The notes under the pieces are model-generated. The model ran no database searches and was not told the DNA's origin. It saw only the letters and a list, made by a program, of their open reading frames with translations. Made by a program: the position numbers and the translations under genes. A stretch of 26,843 bases of DNA from SKVR01 sp037441525 (GTDB lineage Bacteria > Bacteroidota > Bacteroidia > Bacteroidales > UBA7960): positions 1 through 26,843 of the forward strand of contig JBBISA010000054.1 of NCBI GenBank assembly GCA_037441525.1, written 5' to 3'. Position 1 is the first letter of the stretch. Every line of letters begins with the position of its first letter. This document shows, piece by piece, positions 1 to 6,886 of the stretch.

Positions 1-468
1 TTGCATTGTATTTTTTCTTCAAATTTAGTGATTTCCTGTCAGTTTATTCCTCTTAAGCTTATGCCCAACTTGTTTATATCAGCAAATATATATCTCTTTT
101 GCAAAAATTTACATATACAGAATAAATTTATTAAAAAATTAATACCCTGTAAATGAATACTGTAAATTTTAGGGTTTCAGCTGCTTTGTTAACTATAGTT
201 TTAAATCTAATATGGCTATATGTTTTGGAATAAAGCGGTAAGCTAATGGCATACAGGAATTGCCTGATGTTTACGGCCCATTATTTTCAAAAATGGCCAT
301 TAATGGTTGCAAAAAAGGGGAAGCCTTCAGGCCCAACTTTCTTTTTTGGCGCGGGAACAAGTATCCTTTGGGGTTGATGCATAACATTCCTTTTTTCAAC
401 CCGGCCACGTTAGCTTACGAAATCATTTTTTGCGGGAAAAGGGGGAATGCCCGCCAACAGTGGTATTG
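1..468. other. Intergenic region without a convincing gene
   Basis: The stretch downstream of ansA is AT-rich over its first 250 bases. No open frame here looks like a real protein. The only frame of note (TTG start at 260, running to 523) is antisense to the end of ansA, has no recognisable motif and is rejected. A weak inverted repeat GCGGG (432-436) / CCCGC (450-454) lies just beyond the ansA stop, but it is followed by A residues rather than U in the ansA direction, so it is not a classical terminator. The left edge of the window may hold the upstream region of a gene that lies outside it. Confidence 0.5.
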
Positions 469-1497
469 TTATACCGTCATTTCGCCCCTAAGGGGTATTT
501 CAAGGTATTTTCGGATTAAATGAGAAGGGTAGTTGTGTCCTAATAAATACATCAGTTTTGCAATTGCCGCTTCACGGGTAATATCGTGCCCGCTAACAAC
601 CCCCATTTTCTGCAAGGCAATACTGGTTTCATATTTCCCCATTTTTACGCCACCTCCGCGGCATTGAGATACATTACAAACAATAAGCCCGTTATCTATC
701 GCGCCTTTTATTTCGTTGAGAAACCAGGGATAATTCGGGGCATTCCCACTCCCAAAGGTTTCGAGTACAACAGCCTTTAATCCTGGAATTCTGAGAATAG
801 CAGAAACAATCTCCTGCGAAATGCCCGGAAACACTGTAAGAATGGCAACACTTGTATCGAGACCGGTAAAAATGCGGAATTCATGGTTTACAGGGTGCGA
901 AATTGACCCATGATTAAAGTTTATTTCAATGCCAGCCTTTGCCAGCACCGGGTAGTTTACCGACCTGAAAGCCTGGAAATGATCGGCGTTGTATTTGTGG
1001 GTGCGGTTTCCCCGATAAAGCTGAAACTCAAAGTAAATACACACTTCCTGCACTACGGCTTTACCGTCTTTTTGGGCGGCTGCAATTTCGAGAGCAGTAA
1101 TAAAGTTTTCCTTGCCATCAGTACGGATTTTTCCGATGGGCAATTGCGAACCGGTCAATATAACCGGCTTGGCAAGGTTTTCAAGCATAAAGCTGAGCGC
1201 TGATGCAGTGTAGGCCATGGTGTCTGTTCCATGCAGGATTACGAACCCATCGTAACTTTCATAGTTTTCTTCAATGATGGTGGCCAGTCTTACCCAAACT
1301 GCAGGTTGCATGTTCGATGAGTCAATTACCGGATCGAAGGAGATACTTTCGATGCGGAAACAAAATTTCTTGAGTTCAGGTATTTCGGATGTAAGGTGTT
1401 GGAAATTAAATGGGTTAAGAGTGCCGTTTTCGGGGTCTTCTACCATGCCTATGGTGCCACCGGTGTATATTACCAATATCTCAGCTTTCTTCGTCAT
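469..1497 (-). CDS. ansA: Type I L-asparaginase
   Basis: The 342-residue protein hydrolyses L-asparagine to aspartate and ammonia. The family signatures are clear: TGGTIG at residues 12-17 carries the nucleophilic Thr, DSSNM at 59-63 lines the substrate pocket, and HGTDTM at 89-94 carries the second catalytic Thr-Asp pair, followed by VILTGSQLP (112-120). There is no signal peptide, so it is cytosolic, as expected for the type I (AnsA) rather than the periplasmic type II enzyme. The length fits the family (about 330-350). The ATG lies 12 bases after the tatD stop with no Shine-Dalgarno, so the gene is probably the last of a tdh-tatD-ansA transcript. The pairing with threonine dehydrogenase suggests use of amino acids as carbon and nitrogen sources; this is inference. 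A glutaminase side activity cannot be judged from sequence. Confidence 0.93.
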   Translation of the reverse strand: MTKKAEILVIYTGGTIGMVEDPENGTLNPFNFQHLTSEIPELKKFCFRIESISFDPVIDSSNMQPAVWVRLATIIEENYESYDGFVILHGTDTMAYTASALSFMLENLAKPVILTGSQLPIGKIRTDGKENFITALEIAAAQKDGKAVVQEVCIYFEFQLYRGNRTHKYNADHFQAFRSVNYPVLAKAGIEINFNHGSISHPVNHEFRIFTGLDTSVAILTVFPGISQEIVSAILRIPGLKAVVLETFGSGNAPNYPWFLNEIKGAIDNGLIVCNVSQCRGGGVKMGKYETSIALQKMGVVSGHDITREAAIAKLMYLLGHNYPSHLIRKYLEIPLRGEMTV

Positions 1498-1509
1498 AAG
1501 GGGAAGGTT

Positions 1510-2283
1510 TCAGGTAAGCTTAAACAATGTGTTGGCTGTTTGGGTGGTAACCCTGGCTACTTCTTCAATTGAAATACCTCTGATGGCAGCTATTTTTGCG
1601 GCTACAAGCGGCAGATAGGAGGGCAAATTTCTTTGTCCGCGATGGGGCGCGGGCGGCAGGTAAGGGGCATCGGTTTCCAGAAGCAAATATTCAAGAGGGA
1701 TTTCTTTTGCTACTTTGGCCATTTCGCTGTTTTTGTAGGTTACCACACCTCCGATTCCTAGACAAAACCCCATGGATGTAAACCACCGGGCCTGGTAAGT
1801 ATTTCCCGGAAAACAGTGCATTACCCCCTTCAATCCACTATTGCGGTAAGGGATAAGCACATCCATAATTTCCTGAACCGAGTTGCGGGAGTGTATTACA
1901 AGGGGTAAATTCATCTCCAGCGACCATTCAATCTGAATGTGAAATGCTTCAACCTGCCCCGCAAACCGTGTTTTGTCCCAGTAAAGGTCAATTCCGGTTT
2001 CGCCAATACCACAGAAGTGGTTGGTTTCAAACAGGGTTCTCATCCGTTTTAGCACCTCTTTGAAGTCAGGTTTTACAGAAGTGGGGTGAAGCCCCATCAT
2101 AGGAATGCAGTGTCCGGGAAAATTCCGGCTTAAACCGAGCATTGGTTCAATGGTCTGGTCATCAACATTGGGAAGTAAGAACTTTGAAACTCCAGAGGTA
2201 ATGGCTTCTTCAATCACCTGATGCCTGTCGGTGTTGAACTGTTCAAGATAGAGATGGGTGTGGGTATCTGTGATACTGATCAT
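1510..2283 (-). CDS. tatD: TatD family metal-dependent hydrolase (DNase)
   Basis: The 257-residue protein belongs to the TatD amidohydrolase-fold family, metal-dependent 3'-5' DNA exonucleases linked to DNA repair and quality control. All expected metal ligands are visible: the HxH pair H8/H10 in DTHTHLY, E95 in GIGETGIDLYWD, H131 in IHSRN, H156 in MHCF and D205 in ETDAPYLPPAPHRG. The GLHP motif is at 64-67. Length is typical (about 255-265). It sits 25 bases after tdh and 12 bases before ansA on the same strand, which implies one transcript. It is cytosolic. The exact physiological substrate is not settled for most TatD paralogues, so the nuclease role comes from the family. No Shine-Dalgarno precedes the ATG, as usual in Bacteroidota. 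Confidence 0.92.
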   Translation of the reverse strand: MISITDTHTHLYLEQFNTDRHQVIEEAITSGVSKFLLPNVDDQTIEPMLGLSRNFPGHCIPMMGLHPTSVKPDFKEVLKRMRTLFETNHFCGIGETGIDLYWDKTRFAGQVEAFHIQIEWSLEMNLPLVIHSRNSVQEIMDVLIPYRNSGLKGVMHCFPGNTYQARWFTSMGFCLGIGGVVTYKNSEMAKVAKEIPLEYLLLETDAPYLPPAPHRGQRNLPSYLPLVAAKIAAIRGISIEEVARVTTQTANTLFKLT

Positions 2284-2308
2284 TGATAAAACCCCATTTT
2301 TTAATGGT

Positions 2309-3256
2309 TTACTGGAATTTTTTCCCCACTTCGCGCAGCATTATCTCTGTCATACGCTTCAGGTCGTAGGTGTTTTTAAGGCCCCAGTCGCGGCGTGCCA
2401 CATTGTCGTCAATGCTTTTGGGCCATGAGTCGGCAATTGCTTGTCTGAAATCGGGGGTATAAGAAATCTGGAATCCTGGAATATGCTTTCTGATTTCGGC
2501 GCTTAACTCCTTGGGACTGAAACTTATGCCTGCCACATTATAGCTCGATCGTACCTTAATACGGTCGGCGGGTGCTTCCATTACATTAATGGTTGCTTTA
2601 ATGGCATCTTCCATAAACTGCATGGGCAAATAGGTGTTTTCAGTAAGGAAACATTCATATCTTTCGTGCCTTATGGCCTCATAAAATATTTCAACGGCAT
2701 AATCGGTAGTACCACCGCCGGCTTCTGTTTTGTAGGAAATAAGTCCGGGATAGCGAAGACTGCGGCCGTCAACACCATACTTATGATGATAGTACTCAAG
2801 CCATCGCTCGCCGGCCAGCTTGCTGATGCCGTAAACCGTGTTGGGCTCCATAACGGTAAACTGAGGAGTTTCTACCCGTGGTGTGGTGGGCCCGAAAACA
2901 GCAATTGAGCTTGGCCAGAACACTTTTCTCAGTCCCAGTTCACGCGAAAGCTCCAGCACATTGAGCAAACTTTCCATGTTGATGTGCCAGCTGGCAATGG
3001 GTTTTTTCTCAGCATTGCCCGAAAGAATGGCAGCCAGGTGGTAGATTTGGGTGATTTTGTTGCGGCTTACGGTACCAAACAACCTATGGGTATCGAGAAC
3101 ATCGAGGATTTCGAAGGGTCCGCCCTCGGTAATTTCCTTGTCGGCAGGCTTAATATCGGTGGCAACAACATTTGAATCGCCGTAAATTCTCCGCAATTCA
3201 AGGGTCAGCTCCGAACCTATCTGACCCGCACATCCAATTACAAGTATTTTATCCAT
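2309..3256 (-). CDS. tdh: SDR-type L-threonine 3-dehydrogenase (NAD-dependent epimerase fold)
   Basis: The 315-residue protein is an extended short-chain dehydrogenase. The Rossmann motif GCAGQIG (8-14) starts the protein, D34 in ATDI indicates NAD preference, catalytic Ser is S116 or S117 in PSSIAVFGP, and the YxxxK pair is Y142/K146 in VYGISK. The stretch YPGLISY...GGGTTDYAVEIFY (169-192) is characteristic of the SDR-type threonine dehydrogenases found in Flavobacteria and animals, which oxidise threonine to 2-amino-3-ketobutyrate for cleavage to glycine and acetyl-CoA. The partner ligase gene (kbl) is not in the window. I place the start at the ATG at 3256. The open frame extends to a TTG at 3292, but that TTG lies inside a probable -7 box (3290-3297) and would add residues before the Rossmann strand. 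The gene heads the tdh-tatD-ansA operon. The alternative is another sugar-nucleotide epimerase, which the GGGTTDYA motif makes unlikely. Confidence 0.86.
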   Translation of the reverse strand: MDKILVIGCAGQIGSELTLELRRIYGDSNVVATDIKPADKEITEGGPFEILDVLDTHRLFGTVSRNKITQIYHLAAILSGNAEKKPIASWHINMESLLNVLELSRELGLRKVFWPSSIAVFGPTTPRVETPQFTVMEPNTVYGISKLAGERWLEYYHHKYGVDGRSLRYPGLISYKTEAGGGTTDYAVEIFYEAIRHERYECFLTENTYLPMQFMEDAIKATINVMEAPADRIKVRSSYNVAGISFSPKELSAEIRKHIPGFQISYTPDFRQAIADSWPKSIDDNVARRDWGLKNTYDLKRMTEIMLREVGKKFQ

Positions 3257-3289
3257 TTTTGTGAAAGATTTTAAAGATTTAAGGGAGCG

Positions 3290-3297
3290 CAAAGTTA
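3290..3297 (-). promoter_or_regulatory. Candidate Bacteroidetes -7 box for the tdh operon
   Basis: On the minus strand the sequence reads TAACTTTG, a full match to the TAnnTTTG -7 consensus of the Bacteroidetes primary sigma factor. Transcription would start near 3283, giving a leader of about 27 bases before the tdh ATG at 3256. No good TTG -33 element is visible at the usual distance, so the call rests on the -7 box and its position in the tdh/dnaX divergent gap. Confidence 0.4.
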
Positions 3298-3395
3298 TTA
3301 AAGTTTTTGCTTTGCCTTATCTTCTGTGCCTTTAAGGTTTAAAATTAATGCCTGCAAACGGGGTGAAAAAATTTCGGCTGTTTGCCAAAAAGGAA

Positions 3396-3403
3396 TACTT
3401 TTG
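3396..3403 (+). promoter_or_regulatory. Candidate Bacteroidetes -7 box for dnaX
   Basis: TACTTTTG matches TAnnTTTG fully. The -33 element would be the weak TTTCG near 3372-3376. Predicted transcription start is about 3410, some 30-40 bases before the candidate dnaX start codons at 3440 and 3449. If real, it excludes the longer open frame that begins at 3326. Confidence 0.5.
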
Positions 3404-3448
3404 CTGCAACCTAAACAGGAAAAACTGAATAAAGAAACAATGGCCAGC

Positions 3449-5269
3449 ATGGAGAATTTTGTTGTTTCAGCACGCAAATACCGTCCCGCAACCTTCGATA
3501 TGGTGGTAGGACAGGCCTCTATTACCAATACCTTAAAAAATGCTATTCGCAATAATCACCTGGCACAGGCCTTTCTGTTTTGCGGCCCACGGGGTGTAGG
3601 CAAAACCACCTGCGCCCGCATCATGGCCAAAACCATCAACTGCGAAAACCTTACCGACACTATTGAAGCCTGCAATGGATGCCCATCATGTGTTTCCTTC
3701 AACGAATCCAATTCGTTTAATGTACATGAGCTCGATGCTGCATCCAATAACTCCGTAGAAGACATCAGAAGCCTGGTTGACCAGGTGCGCATACCTCCTC
3801 ACATTGGGAGGTACAAAGTGTATGTAATTGATGAGGTGCACATGCTTTCCACGGCTGCTTTCAATGCCTTCCTCAAAACCCTGGAAGAACCCCCGGCTTA
3901 CGCCAAGTTTATTTTAGCAACCACCGAAAAGCATAAGATCATCCCCACCATATTGTCGCGCTGCCAGATTTTCGACTTTGCCCGCATTACCATCGACGAT
4001 ATTGCCCGCCAGCTTGAATTTGTTGCCCGCAACGAAAACATTCAGACCGAATACGATGCCCTGCACATTATTGCACAGAAAGCTGATGGCGCCCTGCGCG
4101 ATGCTCTCTCCATTTTTGACCAGATAGTCAGTTTTGCAGGCACCAACGTTACATACAAAGCAGTGGTGGAAAACCTCAACGTGCTCGACTACGACTACTT
4201 CTTTGCAATGACTAACCACATTCTTGAAGGCAAAACCACCGATATTTTGCTTCTCTACGACGAAATAATCGGGAAGGGGTTTGATGGGTCACATTTTATT
4301 GGTGGTTACTCATCGCACCTTCGCAACCTGCTTATGTGCCGCGATGCTAAAACCATAAAATTGATGGATGTGGGTGAAAATATAAGGCAAAAATACCTTG
4401 ACCAATCCAAAAAATGTCATCCTGGATTTATTCTTAAGGCGTTGGACCTTAGTAATAAATGTGACATTTCCTATCGCAACAGCAACAATAAGCGATTGCA
4501 TATTGAATTAACCTTGCTGCAAATTGCAGGGTTGCTCAATAATTCTGCTGATATTACAAGTGCTGCATCTGTCGTAACCATGCCTGCAACTCCTCCGGCA
4601 GCAGCCCAGCCCACGCCCGGTGTTATCAGCACCCCTGCTCCGGCAAGTAATCCTTTAGCGCCGGTAAATCAAGCTCCTGCAGTTGCTGCTTCAAGCCCGG
4701 CTCCATCAACCACTCCGGCGAGCACTCCTCCCGCAACGCAAAATATTTCCACTTCTGCGCCACCTGCCTCTGCACCTCCGCCTGGTGTGTCGCCTCCTTT
4801 TACCCCTAAAACCTTAAGCATTAAAAGTCCACGACCCGCCGACGAGGACGATGAAAAAAAAAAAGACTCCCTGAGTGAATTTGATACTGAAAGGCCCGAA
4901 GAGGCTTTTAGCCTGGCCGACCTGGAGCACGTTTGGGAAAAACTCAAGGAAAATTACAAAAACTCAAGCCCAACCATTTTTTCTGCTCTCAATACTTACC
5001 CTCCAATATTAACCGACGATGGACTTACCATTGAAATTGGCGTTGATAATCTTATTCAGCAAGGCCAGATAATAGACCAAAAACCCCAGATATTAAGCTT
5101 TCTAAGAAAAAGTCTGGGCAATTATGCTGTAACCTTTACGGTAGTGATTAAAGAAGTAAAAAAGGTACAAAAGGCTTACCTCCCCGCCGAAAAGTTTCAG
5201 AAAATGCTTGAAAAAAATCCCGATATCGAAAAGCTGAGAAATGATCTCGACCTGGACCTTATTTATTAA
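3449..5269 (+). CDS. dnaX: DNA polymerase III subunit tau/gamma (clamp loader ATPase)
   Basis: The 606-residue DnaX is the AAA+ motor of the clamp loader that places the beta clamp on primed DNA. Visible parts: Walker A GPRGVGKT (46-53), four zinc-binding Cys (C65, C75, C78, C81), Walker B VYVIDEVH (124-131), sensor 1 ATTEKHK, and the arginine-finger SRC motif (170-172). Domain III ends near residue 365. A Pro/Ala/Ser/Thr-rich linker covers about 370-465, followed by acidic DEDDE and K470-K472, then the tau-specific C-terminal part. An 11-A run (4854-4864) encodes the Lys stretch; see the separate entry. I chose ATG 3449 (MENFVVSARKYRP), matching the conserved N-terminus of Bacteroidota DnaX; ATG 3440 adds only MAS and is equally possible. 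The open frame continues upstream to 3326, but that would start upstream of the likely promoter. It is divergent from tdh. Confidence 0.95.
   Translation: MENFVVSARKYRPATFDMVVGQASITNTLKNAIRNNHLAQAFLFCGPRGVGKTTCARIMAKTINCENLTDTIEACNGCPSCVSFNESNSFNVHELDAASNNSVEDIRSLVDQVRIPPHIGRYKVYVIDEVHMLSTAAFNAFLKTLEEPPAYAKFILATTEKHKIIPTILSRCQIFDFARITIDDIARQLEFVARNENIQTEYDALHIIAQKADGALRDALSIFDQIVSFAGTNVTYKAVVENLNVLDYDYFFAMTNHILEGKTTDILLLYDEIIGKGFDGSHFIGGYSSHLRNLLMCRDAKTIKLMDVGENIRQKYLDQSKKCHPGFILKALDLSNKCDISYRNSNNKRLHIELTLLQIAGLLNNSADITSAASVVTMPATPPAAAQPTPGVISTPAPASNPLAPVNQAPAVAASSPAPSTTPASTPPATQNISTSAPPASAPPPGVSPPFTPKTLSIKSPRPADEDDEKKKDSLSEFDTERPEEAFSLADLEHVWEKLKENYKNSSPTIFSALNTYPPILTDDGLTIEIGVDNLIQQGQIIDQKPQILSFLRKSLGNYAVTFTVVIKEVKKVQKAYLPAEKFQKMLEKNPDIEKLRNDLDLDLIY
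4854..4864 (+). promoter_or_regulatory. A11 slippery run in dnaX, candidate tau/gamma slippage site
   Basis: Eleven consecutive A lie in frame as GAA AAA AAA AAA at codons 469-472, exactly where the flexible linker ends. In the frame reached by adding one A (or a -1 ribosomal shift) the reading continues R-L-P-E and stops at TGA 4876-4878, giving a 476-residue protein. In the frame reached by losing one A it reads T-P and stops at TGA 4872-4874, giving 474 residues. Both products keep domains I-III and the linker and lose the tau C-terminus, like the gamma proteins of E. coli (ribosomal frameshift) and Thermus (transcriptional slippage on an A run). The only nearby hairpin (AGGC 4902-4905 / GCCT 4911-4914) is small and about 37 bases away, so polymerase slippage seems more likely than a stimulated ribosomal shift. 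Confidence 0.6.
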
Positions 5270-5428
5270 TGGCGAATGTAACAATGTTGATCCGGAAAAA
5301 CTTCTCCATACGATGTAATTTATGATAAAAACCGATAACTAATTTCATAACCTAAAACAACGGAAATCTCATTTTCATTATAAACATTAATTTTTAAACA
5401 AACTGTAACATTAATTAAATAAAGTATC

Positions 5429-6766
5429 ATGAAACTAAAATTTAAATTTTTTCTAGTGCTGGGATTGATACTGACCGTTCATGCGGGCTTTGGCAATACA
5501 CCCAAAATAGAATTTACGCAGTATACTTTGCCTAATGGCCTGCATGTAATTCTGCATCAGGATAATTCCACCCCCAATGTGGTGGTAAACATCATGTACC
5601 ATGTAGGTGCAAAAAACGAAGACCCTGCCAAAACAGGCTTTGCCCATTTTTTTGAGCACCTTATGTTCGAAGGAACCAAACACATCGAAAGAGGTAAGTT
5701 CACCGAACTGGTTGAAAAAGGGGGGGGTACATTGAATGCATTTACAAGTTTTGATGTTACCAACTATTACATTTTGTTGCCATCGAACAAATTGGAATTG
5801 GGGTTGTGGCTGGAATCGGAGCGTATGTTGCATCCGAAAATTGATTCTTTAGGCATTGCCACCCAAAAAAGTGTTGTCACTGAGGAGATGAAGCAAACCC
5901 GCGACAACCGCCCCTATGGCAGATTATTGGTAGAGACTGTTTCAAGGTTGTTCAAGAGGCATCCTTACAAAGGAGATGTTTTAGGCCTTGACCCACATAT
6001 ACGCAATGCCACCGACGACGATATAAAAGGTTTTCATAATATGTTTTATGTACCCAACAACGCTGTTCTGGTTATTACCGGTGATTTTAATATTGCCACA
6101 ACGCGCAACCTGGTTCAGAAATATTTTGGCGATATACCCAAGGGCACAAGGGAAATAAGGCGTCCGGCCCGCGATGCCGAACCCCGCCGCACCATTGAAG
6201 TGCGCGATACTGTTTTTGACAATATAAGAGTGCCTGCCTTAATACAGGCTTATAATATCCCTGCGAGAGGCACCCATGATGCCTATGCCCTTGAAATGCT
6301 CAGTATGGTATTATCTTCGGGCCAGAGCAGCAGATTAAACCGCCGTTTGGTCGATCAGGAGCAAAAGGCATTGCAGGTTTCAGCCATTGCACTTATTCTT
6401 GAGCATCCGGGGGTAATGCTTTCGTATGCCATTGCCAATATGGGGGTTGATCTTAAGGAGATTGATAAAATTCTCAATGAAGAGTTTGCCAGGGTGCGCA
6501 ATGAACTTGTTTCAGAAACTGAATGGCAGCGGGTTCGCAATCAGATCGAAAACCGACTGGTGAACAGCAACACCACCATAGCAAGCAGGGCTACCAACCT
6601 GGCAAATTATCACACAATTCTGGGCGACGCCAACCTGATTAATACCGAAATAGAGCGATATATGAAGGTTACCCGTGAGGATATGCAAAGGGTAGCCAGA
6701 GAGTACCTAAGAGAAGACAATCGTGTTGTGCTTTACTGGTTGCCCAGGCCAGCACCGCAAAGCTGA
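5429..6766 (+). CDS. M16 family zinc peptidase, catalytic subunit
   Basis: The 445-residue protein is an M16B (insulinase/processing-peptidase-like) metalloprotease. Residues 1-22 form a signal peptide (MKLKFK then a hydrophobic stretch ending near HAG), so it is exported, probably to the periplasm. The inverted zinc motif HxxEH is HFFEH at 73-77 inside TGFAHFFEHLMFEGT, and the distal Glu ligand is expected in VTEEMKQ (E152/E153). NAFTSFDVTNYY (103-114) is the usual substrate-strand region. Length fits a single two-domain M16B subunit. It is followed 120 bases downstream by a second M16 gene lacking the zinc site, which suggests a two-subunit enzyme of active plus inactive chains. The 159-base upstream gap shows no perfect TAnnTTTG box; TAATTTTT near 5388 is the nearest match. 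The substrate is unknown. Confidence 0.92.
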   Translation: MKLKFKFFLVLGLILTVHAGFGNTPKIEFTQYTLPNGLHVILHQDNSTPNVVVNIMYHVGAKNEDPAKTGFAHFFEHLMFEGTKHIERGKFTELVEKGGGTLNAFTSFDVTNYYILLPSNKLELGLWLESERMLHPKIDSLGIATQKSVVTEEMKQTRDNRPYGRLLVETVSRLFKRHPYKGDVLGLDPHIRNATDDDIKGFHNMFYVPNNAVLVITGDFNIATTRNLVQKYFGDIPKGTREIRRPARDAEPRRTIEVRDTVFDNIRVPALIQAYNIPARGTHDAYALEMLSMVLSSGQSSRLNRRLVDQEQKALQVSAIALILEHPGVMLSYAIANMGVDLKEIDKILNEEFARVRNELVSETEWQRVRNQIENRLVNSNTTIASRATNLANYHTILGDANLINTEIERYMKVTREDMQRVAREYLREDNRVVLYWLPRPAPQS

Positions 6767-6886
6767 TAAATAGTTATCTCTGAAAAGTAACTTCATTGAA
6801 ATAAAAAGCAAAGTAGCAGAAACCTGTTTTTAAATGAGTCAGTATCAGGAAAGGTCAGGTTTCCCTAACATATAAAAAAAAACCCA

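Noticed and set aside
432..454. GCGGG/CCCGC inverted repeat after ansA as a terminator
   Set aside because: The stem is 5 bp with a 13-base loop and is followed by A, not T, in the ansA direction.
260..523. 87-residue open frame at the left of the window, plus strand
   Set aside because: It uses a TTG start, overlaps the end of ansA on the opposite strand and shows no domain or family resemblance.
3257..3292. Longer tdh with 12 extra N-terminal residues from a TTG start
   Set aside because: The TTG is inside a TAnnTTTG -7 box and the ATG at 3256 directly precedes the Rossmann strand, as in family members.
3326..3448. Longer dnaX starting at the most upstream start codon of the frame
   Set aside because: The extension would begin upstream of the likely promoter (3396-3403) and has no similarity to the conserved DnaX N-terminus MENFVVSARKYRP.
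4854..4864. The A11 run as a frameshift error making dnaX a pseudogene
   Set aside because: The frame as given stays open through a normal tau C-terminus to 5269, so the 11-A version is the full-length one.
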